The position numbers were made by a program, and so were the translations under genes. A stretch of 64,000 bases of DNA from Myxococcaceae bacterium (GTDB taxonomy: Bacteria; Myxococcota_A; Polyangia; Polyangiales; Ga0077539): positions 33,199 through 97,198 of the forward strand of contig SCUS01000057.1 of assembly GCA_004297725.1 (NCBI GenBank), given 5' to 3'. The notes beneath the pieces were generated by a model that saw only the letters and a program-made list of their open reading frames with translations, made no database searches and was not told where the DNA came from. Positions 35,471 through 45,066 of the stretch are shown in pieces. Position 1 is the stretch's first letter. Each line of letters opens with the position of its first letter.

Positions 35471-36196
35471 TCACATCGCGCTTCGAACGTGGGCGATGAT
35501 GTCGCGAAGCTCCGTCGGCGTGAGCTCGTCGGGCTCGAAGAAGGGCATCGGGCCGGGGGTGCTGTCCGACATGTCCATCATGCCCGACGGAGGCGGCCCT
35601 GCGGTTCGGACCTTCTGCGCGATGCGCCCCACGGAGAAGGAGCGGAGGTTCACCCTCGAGACCGCGCGCGACATGTTCACCGTGAGTGTGCTGTTGTGGC
35701 ACGTGCCACAAAACCGGGCGTAGAGCGGCGCACCCGCCGTGGCGTCGCCGCCCGCATACATCGTCTCGTAGGCCGCCTCGTTGGCGAGCACCTCGGGGCG
35801 CATGGTGTTGGGCGTCGTGACCGAGCGGTCGGAGATCGATTGCAGGTACGTCTGCAGCGCGGTCCATCGGGGGTCCGTCGCCGTGAGGGCCGTGCCGCCC
35901 ATCCAGCCCGTCACGCAGGCGTTCGCGGCGTCGAGCAGCGTCGGGGCGTCGCCACCCTTGAAGCTCGTGCGGTACGCGATGTTTCGGAACGTGTCGCCGG
36001 ATCGTGGCGTCCCATCGTTCGAGTGACAGGTCGCGCACGTCGCGCCGTTGCCGACAGCCCCGAGCGCCGCCGACGCGGCACTTGAGTAGTACGCGAGCCC
36101 GTCGGCCGCAGGGGCAGACGGGTCGCCGTCTCCGCAGCCGACGGCGACCGCGCAGAGCAGGGTGATTCCGAACATGGAATGAACAGGACGACGCAT
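35471..36196 (-). CDS. di-haem cytochrome c lipoprotein
   Basis: The protein has 241 residues. A signal ends in CAVAVGC, a lipobox. Two haem sites, CATCH (about residue 54) and CGTCH (about 162), sit in two homologous halves. It would carry electrons in the periplasm. It diverges from the membrane protein at 36384, and both have GTAAC-type promoters facing away from each other. Confidence 0.86.
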   Translation of the reverse strand: MRRPVHSMFGITLLCAVAVGCGDGDPSAPAADGLAYYSSAASAALGAVGNGATCATCHSNDGTPRSGDTFRNIAYRTSFKGGDAPTLLDAANACVTGWMGGTALTATDPRWTALQTYLQSISDRSVTTPNTMRPEVLANEAAYETMYAGGDATAGAPLYARFCGTCHNSTLTVNMSRAVSRVNLRSFSVGRIAQKVRTAGPPPSGMMDMSDSTPGPMPFFEPDELTPTELRDIIAHVRSAM

Positions 36197-36238
36197 GGAT
36201 TCCCTCCGGGCCGTTGGGGTTGAGACCAGACAGCGACC

Positions 36239-36266
36239 CTTTCGTGAAGGGCGGCTCCCCGTTACG
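36239..36266 (-). promoter_or_regulatory. GTAAC-type promoter of the di-haem cytochrome
   Basis: Minus strand CGTAAC-N16-CGAAAG, about 43 nt upstream of the ATG. Confidence 0.58.
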
Positions 36267-36333
36267 TAGAAATCGCCCCGATCGGATCGCTCGCGCCCTT
36301 CGGCTCACCCGACATCGGAATCTCACGGGGTCT

Positions 36334-36361
36334 CGTAACGTCCGCCCCGGCAACGCGTAAG
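36334..36361 (+). promoter_or_regulatory. GTAAC-type promoter of the b561-like operon
   Basis: Plus strand CGTAAC-N16-CGTAAG, 22 nt upstream of the ATG at 36384. It is back-to-back with the promoter at 36239. Confidence 0.55.
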
Positions 36362-36383
36362 GGCACCGAGGGCACCACTCACC

Positions 36384-37244
36384 ATGCTCGTAGCTCCTAC
36401 GCTGATCCTGAGCGTCTCGTTGACGCTCGGCCCCGCACAACCCCTGCGCCTCGATGACGAACTCGCGGTGTTCTCGCCGTCGATCACGGAGGTGGGCCTC
36501 CAGGTCGATCGCTTCGACATCGGTCGTCGTAGAGGAGCGGGCAGGCAGTCGATCGCTCAGGCCGACGCGCCAGCCGCGGTCGCGGTCGTCCCTGTAACCG
36601 GTGGCGGCGCAGCGCAGGCCGCAGCCCCCGCGACGAGCGGCGAAGAGGCCGCGCCCGAGGAGGTGGCCAGCCCGTCGTGCGACATCGACTGCGAGACGGC
36701 GCGCGAAGACGCCACGCTCGCACGGTACGTGATGCGCAGCCGTGCGCGCACGCTGCGCACGCATCGGGCCTTCGCGATCGCCACGTGGAGCACGATGCTC
36801 GTCACCGAGGTGCTCGGCACCATCCAGGCCGTGAACCAGGACACGTGGTTCGGTCGCGGCAACTGCGCGAGCGACCCGAGCGCGTTCGCTTGCGAGCAGT
36901 CGTCGATGATCACGGGCATCCACCTCGGCTTCGCGTTCACGACGACGGCGCTCTACACGACGACCGGGGTGCTCGCGATCGCCGCGCCCGACCCAGAGAA
37001 CGCGTCGTCCGGCGAGGGACGCGCCCAGAGCACCCTTCGACTGCACAAGACCCTGGCCTGGGTGCACGGCGTCGGCATGGTTCTCCTGCCGATACTCGGG
37101 CTGCTCTCCGCACGGCCGCAGATCCTCGGGATCGACAACCAGGACGACCGCGCCGACTTCAGCCGCGCCATGCGAACCACCCACGTGTTCGTCGGCCTGG
37201 CCACCTTCGCAGCGCTCACCGTTGCGGGCGCGCTCGAGTTCTGA
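36384..37244 (+). CDS. four-helix membrane protein, cytochrome b561-like
   Basis: The protein has 286 residues. A signal-like N-terminus precedes an Ala/Val-rich linker. Four membrane helices follow (about residues 123-147, 178-205, 224-246, 260-284), each with a His near an end (RTHRAF, GIHLGF, RLHKTLAWVH, RTTHVFVG). The pattern fits a b-type haem protein. It is followed 9 nt later by a di-haem lipoprotein. No family is firmly recognised. Confidence 0.65.
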   Translation: MLVAPTLILSVSLTLGPAQPLRLDDELAVFSPSITEVGLQVDRFDIGRRRGAGRQSIAQADAPAAVAVVPVTGGGAAQAAAPATSGEEAAPEEVASPSCDIDCETAREDATLARYVMRSRARTLRTHRAFAIATWSTMLVTEVLGTIQAVNQDTWFGRGNCASDPSAFACEQSSMITGIHLGFAFTTTALYTTTGVLAIAAPDPENASSGEGRAQSTLRLHKTLAWVHGVGMVLLPILGLLSARPQILGIDNQDDRADFSRAMRTTHVFVGLATFAALTVAGALEF

Positions 37245-37253
37245 GGTCAGCGC

Positions 37254-37832
37254 ATGCACCGTCGACTGATCCCCTCCTTGCGGGGCATCTTCGGCCTCGC
37301 TCGAAGCGCGTTGCTCTCGTGCACGTTGGCACTCGCGGTCGCGGGCTGCTCGGACGAGCCTCTGCGCGTGTCGCAGCGCGAGGACGTGGACCTCGCCGCG
37401 GCGGAGCGTTGCGTGCGCCAGACGTACTGGGCCCACGGTGACCGCGGCGATCCCCACATGCACCCCGGGCGCGACTGCGTCGGGTGCCACGCCCGCTCCG
37501 CCCGCGGTCCGCTGTTTACGGTCGCAGGTACGGTCTTCAACGCCCCCCACGAGGTGGACGACTGCCTCGGGCACGACGGCGCTGTCCAGATCGAGGTGAC
37601 CGACGACACCGGTCGCCCGGTCACCATCGTCGCCAACGCCGTCGGAAACTTCTTCACCACCCATGCGTTCCGCTACCCGCTCCGACGGGTGAGGGTGCTC
37701 GGACCTCGGGCCGGTGCCGTCGCCGAGATGGGCTCGCCCCCGCCGCACGGGGACTGCAACGCGTGTCATTCGCGCGCCGGAACCCTCACCCCCACCGGCA
37801 CTTCCCCCGGACGCATCGTCGCCCCACGCTGA
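37254..37832 (+). CDS. lipoprotein with two c-type haem motifs
   Basis: The protein has 192 residues. The signal ends in AVAGC, a lipobox. Two haem motifs, CVGCH (about 78) and CNACH (about 169), flank a beta-rich middle. It is co-transcribed with the b561-like membrane protein and is likely its periplasmic electron partner. The fold between the haems resembles no domain I can name. Confidence 0.75.
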   Translation: MHRRLIPSLRGIFGLARSALLSCTLALAVAGCSDEPLRVSQREDVDLAAAERCVRQTYWAHGDRGDPHMHPGRDCVGCHARSARGPLFTVAGTVFNAPHEVDDCLGHDGAVQIEVTDDTGRPVTIVANAVGNFFTTHAFRYPLRRVRVLGPRAGAVAEMGSPPPHGDCNACHSRAGTLTPTGTSPGRIVAPR

Positions 37833-37908
37833 CGGCGACTCCCTCGGCGCCGAAGACCCCGCGTTGGCGTCGGCGCGGCGTCAGTCCGCGCACGATCTGC
37901 CGTGCACG

Positions 37909-38490
37909 CTATCCGCTGCTGCGTGCGTCCCGGGCGTGCTCGAGGATCTCGTCCACGGACCACTGATCGTCGGCGTGCTCGCCGTACTTCAGCGCGAGCA
38001 CACGCCCGGTCCCATCGAGCAGAAAGTCGGCCGGCAGCCCCACATGCCCGCCTTCGCCCGTCATCGAGCCAGACGGGTGACTCGCCACGACGCCCCGAGC
38101 GAAGGCCACCCACGCGCGGGGATGGAGCAGCGACCGCACCGACGCCTCGACGCCGTACGCGCGGTAGAGGACCTTCTCTGGATCCGCGACGACCTCGAAG
38201 GGGAGGTCGCCCTGGTAGGGAGCCATGGTCGCGGCCTCCGAATGGAACACCGCGACCTCCATGATCTTCGCGGCGGTGATCTCGTCGATGCGACGCGCCA
38301 CGCTGCGGAGGTGCAGGTTGCAGATGGGGCACCCCGCGAAGCGCCGAAACTGGAGGTGCATCAGCCGCTCGCTGTCCCTGGGCACGGCGACGGGTGCACC
38401 GCGCAGCGAGCGAAGTCCGATGGGCGGGCCCTGGTCTCCGACCCGCAGGCGACCGTCCCGCCCGCCGGGTGCAGTCTCAGCAGCAGACAC
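37909..38490 (-). CDS. peroxiredoxin-like AhpC/TSA protein
   Basis: The protein has 193 residues. FRRFAGCPICNLHLRS is the active-site region of the peroxiredoxin-like branch with a CxxC in place of the classical site. LPADFLLDGTGRVLALKYG follows. There is no signal sequence. It overlaps the end of arsM by 14 nt, so it is co-transcribed and may protect or recycle thiols during arsenic methylation. Confidence 0.8.
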   Translation of the reverse strand: MSAAETAPGGRDGRLRVGDQGPPIGLRSLRGAPVAVPRDSERLMHLQFRRFAGCPICNLHLRSVARRIDEITAAKIMEVAVFHSEAATMAPYQGDLPFEVVADPEKVLYRAYGVEASVRSLLHPRAWVAFARGVVASHPSGSMTGEGGHVGLPADFLLDGTGRVLALKYGEHADDQWSVDEILEHARDARSSG

Positions 38491-39577
38491 CGCTCACCTC
38501 CTTCGTGGTGCTGCTGTACTGCGTCGCCGCCATCGTCGGCCCGCACGGGTACACGCCGAAATGCGTGGTCCGCGAGCCGCGAACCTCGAACCACCGGGCG
38601 AAGCGGGTGCCCGCGAGCATGGCGGCGGTGTTGGCGCAGACCCGCTCCGGGCGACCGCGCTCGAAGGCGTGGTGGTCGTCGAGCCAGAACAGCGAGCCGG
38701 CACCCTCGATGCCCCCGAGATAGACGGCGGACTGACCGTAGTCCTCACACTGCTCGTCGAGCCCGTCGAGCTTGAACAGGCGGTAGGTCACGGACGTGAA
38801 TCGCGCAGCGCCCACCCGGGCGGAGAGCTCGTCGTGTTGAATCGAGATCGGCGACGCGCTGACGACCCTCGGATCGATGAAGCCCGCACGACGGGCGAGC
38901 GAAACGAAGTCGGCCTGGTAGAGCGCGCCGCCGAGGCACTCGGCGTAGAGCACCGGATCGCTCGCGACCTCCGGCGGAAGGCGTCGGTCGGCGAAGACGT
39001 CGCTGATGTAGAGCTCGCCGCCGGGTTTCAGCACACGGAACGCCTCGGCGAGCACCAGGTCCTTCCGGGGGCTGAGGTTCACGACACAGTTCGAGACGAC
39101 GACGTCGATGCTCGCGTCGTCGATGCCCGCGCTTCGCAGATCCTCCACATATCCAAGGTGGAAGGTGGTGTTCGGGCGCGCATAGCCGAACCTCTCCGCG
39201 TGCCAGGGCGCGGTGTCGCGCGCCAGCGACAGCTGCTCCTCGGTCATGTCGATCCCATGGACGTTGCCTTCGGGGCCGACCAGCTGCGCGATGACGTACA
39301 CGTCGCGCCCGGTGCCGCAGCCGAGGTCGACGACGGTCGCGCCATGAAGCCCGTGCGGGATCGGGAAGCCGCAGCCGAAGAAGCGGCTCGCGACGTCGGG
39401 GTGGACATGCGCGAGGCGCGAGGAGATCCACGGAGGTGGAGTACCGCCCGCGCAGCACGCGTTCGTCTTCAGGTCGGCGCTCGAGGCGAGCAATCGGCCG
39501 TAGTACTCGCTCACGAACGCCTGGAGGTCCTGCGGCTCCGCAGCGGGCTGACTCGTCTTCATGTCGGGGTGCTCCAT
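38477..39577 (-). CDS. arsM: arsenite S-adenosylmethionine methyltransferase
   Basis: The chosen ATG (39577) gives 366 residues. The SAM motif VDLGCGTG is at 83-90. Four cysteines match the spacing of known ArsM enzymes: Cys41 (with Cys42 beside it), Cys69, Cys163 and Cys213. The C-terminal ~110 residues hold further cysteines and end in VCC. It methylates As(III) stepwise. An ECF-type promoter lies about 53 nt upstream, divergent from that of arsS. Confidence 0.93.
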   Translation of the reverse strand: MEHPDMKTSQPAAEPQDLQAFVSEYYGRLLASSADLKTNACCAGGTPPPWISSRLAHVHPDVASRFFGCGFPIPHGLHGATVVDLGCGTGRDVYVIAQLVGPEGNVHGIDMTEEQLSLARDTAPWHAERFGYARPNTTFHLGYVEDLRSAGIDDASIDVVVSNCVVNLSPRKDLVLAEAFRVLKPGGELYISDVFADRRLPPEVASDPVLYAECLGGALYQADFVSLARRAGFIDPRVVSASPISIQHDELSARVGAARFTSVTYRLFKLDGLDEQCEDYGQSAVYLGGIEGAGSLFWLDDHHAFERGRPERVCANTAAMLAGTRFARWFEVRGSRTTHFGVYPCGPTMAATQYSSTTKEVSGVCC

Positions 39578-39629
39578 GGCCGGGGCTCGCACGAGCGGCG
39601 GCGTGTGGCACCACAGGGCGCCGCGACTC

Positions 39630-39658
39630 CGTTCGCCTTCCCAGCTCGGATCGTTACA
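39630..39658 (-). promoter_or_regulatory. ECF-type promoter of arsM
   Basis: Minus strand TGTAAC-N17-CGAACG. It is back-to-back with the arsS promoter; the two -35 boxes are 14 nt apart. Confidence 0.65.
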
Positions 39659-39672
39659 ATCGTCGGTCGATT

Positions 39673-39700
39673 TGTAACGAAGCGCGATCATTCGCGACAT
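39673..39700 (+). promoter_or_regulatory. ECF-type promoter of arsS
   Basis: Plus strand TGTAAC-N16-CGACAT, 39 nt upstream of the arsS ATG. Confidence 0.65.
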
Positions 39701-39739
39701 CTCCTCCACCACGCCACGTCCGTGGGTCCGGAGATCGAG

Positions 39740-40759
<1,020 letters not shown>

Positions 40760-40796
40760 GCGAGTCGCGCCCGGGGAACGACGCCCCCCGTGCCTC

Positions 40797-41051
40797 TCAA
40801 TCGCGATCGGAAGACCCACTCCCACCGGCAGGACAGGTCGAGCGACCGAGCAGGTAGTAGATGCTGCAACGGGAGAGCACCCCGGTCGCCGTCCACATCA
40901 GGCCGAGCAGGCCCAGCGCCCAGGATCCGGCGCCCGGCCGTAGCCACCACGCCGCGCCGACGAGGGCGAGGCCGCTGGCGAGCCGGAGCGCCCGGTCGGC
41001 GGTCCCCACGTTCTTGTCGAAGGTCAGTGTCACGAGCTTCTTGATGTCCAT
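40797..41051 (-). CDS. small DUF2892-type membrane protein
   Basis: The protein has 84 residues. After an MDIKKLVTLTFDKNVGTADR start (FDKNVGTADR pattern), two membrane helices flank GPG-type turns; CSIYYLLGRSTC ends the family domain (YgaP C-terminal-like). These small proteins often accompany rhodaneses; none is adjacent here. The gene faces the arsS terminus and diverges from a LysR regulator. Confidence 0.8.
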   Translation of the reverse strand: MDIKKLVTLTFDKNVGTADRALRLASGLALVGAAWWLRPGAGSWALGLLGLMWTATGVLSRCSIYYLLGRSTCPAGGSGSSDRD

Positions 41052-41156
41052 CGGAGGTGCCTCGCATCCGTTCGCCCGCGGGAGCGCGGAGGGCCGAACG
41101 GGCGACAGCATCGCCCGCGGAATCATCACGCGGTAGACGGTCCGCCGTTGAAGGAC

Positions 41157-41175
41157 TGTCACGAAGTGCGTGACA
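41157..41175. promoter_or_regulatory. LysR-type operator
   Basis: Perfect inverted repeat TGTCAC-N7-GTGACA, 8 nt before the LysR regulator start and between it and the DUF2892 gene. Probably the regulator's own binding site. Confidence 0.55.
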
Positions 41176-41183
41176 ATCCTGCG

Positions 41184-42083
41184 ATGCCCATCGACTCGAT
41201 CGACGAGCTGCGCGCCTTCGTCGCCGTCGCCGACGCGGGCAGCTTCACCGCGGCCGCGCGGCGCCTCGGGCTCACCACCAACGCGGTGAGCCAGCGGGTC
41301 CAGCGGCTGGAGGCGGCGCTCGGCGCGCGCCTGTTCGTTCGCACCACGCGCAGCGTCGCGATGACCGACGAGGCGGCGGTGCTGCACGTCCGCGTCAGCC
41401 GGGTCCTCGCCGACCTTGAGGCCGCCGAGTCCGAGCTCCACCCGAAGGAAGAGGGCCTGCGCGGCACCGTGCGCATCGCCCTGCCGGGACCAGTCGCGAC
41501 GGGCGCGTTCCTCGGGCGCCTCCGCGAGGTGCTGGAGGCGCACCCCGCGCTCAACGTGCAGACTCGGGTCGTGAACGGCCCGGTGAGCCTCGCCGCCGAG
41601 GGCCTCGACATCGCCCTCGTGGTCGGGCAGCCGCACGAAACGAGCTTCGTCGGGAGGCTGCTGGGTCGCGCCAATTGGGTGCTGGCGGCGTCGCCCGCCT
41701 ACCTCGATCGCCACGGGCGCCCGCGCACGCCGCAAGACCTCTCCGGCCACCGCTGCCTGCGGCTGCTCTCCAGCCCGCCGCAGCGCGAGTGGACGCTCGT
41801 CGACCGACAGGGCCGCGAGACGGTGGTCCGCGTCGACGGGAACTTCGAGGCCGACGACAGCCGCACCCTCGGGGACGCCGCCTACGCGGGCCTGGGCATC
41901 GGCATCCGTCCCGCGCGCGAGTGCCGGAAGGCGGCGAAGGCTGGGCTGCTCGAGCGGGTGCTGCCGGGGCACCGGTTCCAGCCGCTCGACGTCTACGCGC
42001 TCCTCCCGCAGGGCCGCGGTCGCATCCCGCGAGTGTCGGCCTGCCTCGACGCGCTGCGCGCCGCCGTGCTCGAGCTCTCGTAG
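41184..42083 (+). CDS. LysR-family transcriptional regulator
   Basis: The protein has 299 residues. The N-terminal winged HTH (residues 5-65) reads LRAFVAVADAGSFTAAARRL. A periplasmic-binding-type effector domain follows, with DIALVVGQP and GLGIGIRPA. It is of the CrgA/DmlR-like branch by layout. An inverted repeat lies just before the start. The divergent DUF2892 gene is the only obvious nearby target. Confidence 0.9.
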   Translation: MPIDSIDELRAFVAVADAGSFTAAARRLGLTTNAVSQRVQRLEAALGARLFVRTTRSVAMTDEAAVLHVRVSRVLADLEAAESELHPKEEGLRGTVRIALPGPVATGAFLGRLREVLEAHPALNVQTRVVNGPVSLAAEGLDIALVVGQPHETSFVGRLLGRANWVLAASPAYLDRHGRPRTPQDLSGHRCLRLLSSPPQREWTLVDRQGRETVVRVDGNFEADDSRTLGDAAYAGLGIGIRPARECRKAAKAGLLERVLPGHRFQPLDVYALLPQGRGRIPRVSACLDALRAAVLELS

Positions 42084-42121
42084 GCTCCGACCCCAAAGGT
42101 CCACTGACTCCCGCTTCGGGA

Positions 42122-42556
42122 ATGGTGCCCGCCTCCGCACCATCCGACGCTCCGCGCGTGACCCACTGGATACTCGCCGTCCTCGCCCTCCACGTCGCGC
42201 AGACCCTGCTTGCGCCGACGATCCGATATCTCCTCGCGGGCCCCGGCGTCGTGGAGCGCCTCCGGCTCGCGCTCGGTCCACGGGACGTCCAGCCCCCGCT
42301 CTCCGCAGTTGGGGCGCGCGCCGCGCGGGCGCTCGCGAACCTCCACGAAGCCCTCCCCGTCTTCCTGACCGTCGCGCTCCTCCACGTGGCGCAACGGACC
42401 GCCAGCCCGTCGGCGAGCCACGGCGCAGCCTGCTTCCTCGTCGCGCGCGTGCTGTACGTGCCCGCCTATCTCTCGGGCGTCCCCGGGCTGCGCTCGCTGC
42501 TATGGGTCGCGAGCTGGATCGCCCTCGCCTCGATGCTCCTGGCGCTCCGCGCCTGA
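42122..42556 (+). CDS. MAPEG-family membrane protein
   Basis: The protein has 144 residues with four hydrophobic segments. RAARALANLHEALPVFLTV is the MAPEG core motif. The family holds glutathione-dependent and eicosanoid enzymes; bacterial members are mostly uncharacterised. It lies 38 nt after the LysR gene. Confidence 0.78.
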   Translation: MVPASAPSDAPRVTHWILAVLALHVAQTLLAPTIRYLLAGPGVVERLRLALGPRDVQPPLSAVGARAARALANLHEALPVFLTVALLHVAQRTASPSASHGAACFLVARVLYVPAYLSGVPGLRSLLWVASWIALASMLLALRA

Positions 42557-42579
42557 AGGGCTCGCGATACCGTCACGCC

Positions 42580-43368
42580 ATGGACAAGGGCGATCGACCT
42601 TCCAGCCCGTTCGGCCAGCTCCTTCGTCGATGGCGAGAGCGCCGCGGACTCTCGCAGCTCCACCTCGCCGCAGAGGCGGGCACCACGCCACGCCACGTCT
42701 CGTTCCTGGAGACCGGGCGATCGCGGCCGGGGCCGGAGCTGGTCCTGCGCCTCGCCGCCTCGCTCGACGTCCCCCTCCGTGAGCGCAACGCGCTGCTCGG
42801 GGCCGCCGGCCTGGCGCCGGAGTTTCCCGCGCTCGCCCTCACCGCGGAGGCGATGCGACCCATCGCGGACGTCGTCGATCGGGTGCTCCGTGGCCACGAC
42901 CCGTACCCGGCCTGGGTCTACACCCGCGGCCTGCGCGCACTCGCGGCGAACCGCACGGGCGAGGCGCTCTTCCCCGGCCTCTGCGCCTTGGAACCCGAGG
43001 CCATCGTCGACCTGTGGTTCGCCCCGGGGCCCTTCCGCGAGATGGTCGAGAATTGGCAGGACGTCGCGTGGGCCGGCGTCCGCAGCCTGCGCCGCGAGGC
43101 CCAACGGACCTCGGACCCCGCGACGCTCGAGCTCCTCCGCCGCGCCGAGGCGCACTCGCAGCGCACCCTCCTCCCCGAGGCGCACGCGCCCGACGATCTG
43201 CCGGTGGTCTGTCCCCGGTTCCGGATCGGCGGGCGCGTCGTCCGCACGGTCTCGACCGTGCTGCGCTTTGACACCGCGGTCGAGGTCACCGCTTCCGAGC
43301 TGCGGGTCGAGCTGATGTTCCCTGGCGACGCGGCCAGCGACGCCTTCTTCCGGGAGCTGTCGTCGTGA
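42580..43368 (+). CDS. XRE-family regulator with MmyB-like ligand domain
   Basis: The protein has 262 residues. The N-terminal HTH is LLRRWRERRGLSQLHLAAEA; the RHVSFLETGRSRPG recognition helix follows. The C-terminal domain (about 90-255) matches the MmyB-like PAS-type ligand domain, with DPYPAWV and NWQDVAW-like patterns. The stop overlaps the next start (GTGA). Confidence 0.87.
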   Translation: MDKGDRPSSPFGQLLRRWRERRGLSQLHLAAEAGTTPRHVSFLETGRSRPGPELVLRLAASLDVPLRERNALLGAAGLAPEFPALALTAEAMRPIADVVDRVLRGHDPYPAWVYTRGLRALAANRTGEALFPGLCALEPEAIVDLWFAPGPFREMVENWQDVAWAGVRSLRREAQRTSDPATLELLRRAEAHSQRTLLPEAHAPDDLPVVCPRFRIGGRVVRTVSTVLRFDTAVEVTASELRVELMFPGDAASDAFFRELSS

Positions 43369-43700
43369 CCGCGAAGCGCCCCGACGCCCGCACCCGCGCC
43401 CTGGCCGAGCGTCGCTTCGGCGATCCGACCCCGCTGGGCGACGTCGTGAACTTCGGCCCTGTAACCCTCCCCGAGTTTGCCGCCATCGGCATCACCACGG
43501 TCGACCAGATCGAGCGCCTGGGCGCCGAGGAGGTCTGCCGCCGCTACGTCGAGCGCTTCCCCGAGCGGCTCAACGCCAACGCCGTCGTCGGGGTCGTGGC
43601 CACGCTGGAGGGCGTCCCCTGGACGCGGCTCTCGGCGGGCGGCCGGGCCCGCGCGCGGCGTATCGTCGCCGACCTGAAAGGCCTGTTCGGCAATCCGTAG
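43365..43700 (+). CDS. TfoX C-terminal-like helix-hairpin-helix protein
   Basis: The protein has 111 residues, starting at a GTG that overlaps the previous stop. VNFGPVTLPEFAAIGITTVDQIERLG is the typical TfoX C-terminal fold, here standing alone. It may bind nucleic acid or protein. Coupled translation with the XRE regulator suggests a shared job. Confidence 0.72.
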   Translation: MTAKRPDARTRALAERRFGDPTPLGDVVNFGPVTLPEFAAIGITTVDQIERLGAEEVCRRYVERFPERLNANAVVGVVATLEGVPWTRLSAGGRARARRIVADLKGLFGNP

Positions 43701-43822
43701 ATTGCCGTCCGGGGGCACCCCGAACAATTCGTCGGGAGCCCCTGTCGTAGTCGTGGGGGCGCCAAACGTCTCCGTCGCGAGGCACCCGATCGACGGGCGC
43801 CCAACGATCGAAGGAGCGTTCC

Positions 43823-44161
43823 ATGTCCAACGCGTTCGTCTGGTTTCACAACAGCAGCGGCAGACCCACCGAGTCGACGCCCTTCTACGAGAGTCTCCTC
43901 GGGTGGAAGCCGACCGAGGTGCCCGGGGGCATGACGATGTTCGTCGGAGAAAAGGGCCCGTTCGCCAGCCTCCGCCCCTCGGACGACGGCACGACGGCGT
44001 GGCTCCCCTACGCGCAGGTCGACGACGTCGACGCCGCCACCGCGAAGGCCGTCGGCCTGGGCGCTCAGGTGGTCACGCCGAAGACGCGGGGCCCCGCCGG
44101 CGAGTTCGTCGTCGTGCGCGACCCCGGAGGCGCGGCGATCGCCCTCTGGCAGAAGGGCTGA
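43823..44161 (+). CDS. VOC/glyoxalase-superfamily protein
   Basis: The protein has 112 residues. STPFYESLLGW opens one beta-alpha-beta module and VVVRDPGGAAIALWQ closes it, standard for the VOC fold. A good GGAG-type ribosome site precedes it. The substrate is unknown. Confidence 0.85.
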   Translation: MSNAFVWFHNSSGRPTESTPFYESLLGWKPTEVPGGMTMFVGEKGPFASLRPSDDGTTAWLPYAQVDDVDAATAKAVGLGAQVVTPKTRGPAGEFVVVRDPGGAAIALWQKG

Positions 44162-44200
44162 GTCGATGACGACCCGGCGCTGCGGTATCGTCGGCCGCGC

Positions 44201-44563
44201 ATGGCGGTGACCTACGCGTTGCTCATCTACCGCATAGCGCCGCCCTCCGAGCCCATCTCCGAGCTCGAAGAACGGGCGGCGCTTGCGGGCCACCGCGCCC
44301 TCCAGAAGGAGGCGTCGGCGCGCGGAGATCTGCACCTCGTCGCCCGCCTCGACGACGCCCCGACCGCGCGCACCGTGCGGCCCCGCGCGGGCGCGCACGA
44401 CGTCACCGACGGGCCGTTCATCGAGACCAAGGAGTGGCTCGTCGGGTTCTACGTCGTCGACTGCGCGGACGAGGCGGAGGCCCTCGCGCGGGCGCGGCAG
44501 CTCTGCCCCGATCGTTCACACGCCGTCGAGGTGCGCCCCGTGATCTGGCGGCGGGGACCGTGA
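44201..44563 (+). CDS. YCII/DGPF-domain protein
   Basis: The protein has 120 residues, with the DGPF core (VTDGPFIETKEWLVGFYVVD). Such proteins are regularly encoded beside ECF42-type sigma factors, as is the case here. The stop overlaps the start of the decayed sigma gene (GTGA). Its function is unclear. Confidence 0.87.
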   Translation: MAVTYALLIYRIAPPSEPISELEERAALAGHRALQKEASARGDLHLVARLDDAPTARTVRPRAGAHDVTDGPFIETKEWLVGFYVVDCADEAEALARARQLCPDRSHAVEVRPVIWRRGP

Positions 44564-45057
44564 CCGGACCCTTGCACGCGGACGAACTCCGTCGACTCTA
44601 CCCCCGCGTCCTCGCGAAGACGCTGCGCCTCACGCGCAGCCTCCCCGACGCCGAGGACGCCGTGCACGACGCAATCGAGCGGGCGCTCCAGGACTGGACC
44701 GAGGGCGGGGCTTTGGCGCCTGACTACCCCGAGGCGTGGCTGGTGACCGTCGCCGCGAACCGCCACCGCGACCGGCCGCGGCGCGGGCGATGCGACGGGA
44801 GGCGCCCCACGAGGACGCCCTGGAGACTCTCGCGCACTGGAGCCCGTGGGCGCGCGTGGCCGTCGCCGACCCGGCGGTCGCGCGGGGGTGGAAGGACGAA
44901 CTCCTGGGGCTGCTGTTCGCTTGCTGCCACCCGGCGCTCGACGACGGCGAGAGCGCCGCGCTCGCGCTCGGGACGGTCGTGGGCCTCTCGACCCAGGAGA
45001 TCGCGTCGGCCTTCGTGATCGCCCCGCGCGGTGGAGCAGCACCTCGCGCGGGCGCAA
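44560..45057 (+). pseudogene. frameshifted, truncated ECF42-type sigma factor
   Basis: From the GTG at 44560 the first ~70 codons read as sigma region 2 (SLPDAEDAVHDAIERALQDW). The frame then shifts near 44780 into one reading MRREAPHEDALE, then LLGLLFACCHPALDD and GLSTQEIASAFVIAPR, the region-4 signature of ECF42. A further shift near 45026 precedes EQHLARAQ. The C-terminal TPR domain of this group is gone. It is a decayed partner of the YCII gene. Confidence 0.8.
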
Positions 45058-45066
45058 AGCGCATGC

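Noticed and set aside
35424..37769. A very long minus-strand open frame over three plus- and minus-strand genes
   Set aside because: It runs antisense to or out of frame with well-supported cytochrome genes; GC-rich codon bias produces such shadows.
38225..39739. In-frame extension upstream of ArsS
   Set aside because: It is antisense to arsM and lacks homology; the promoter at 39673 and the start at 39740 fit the family.
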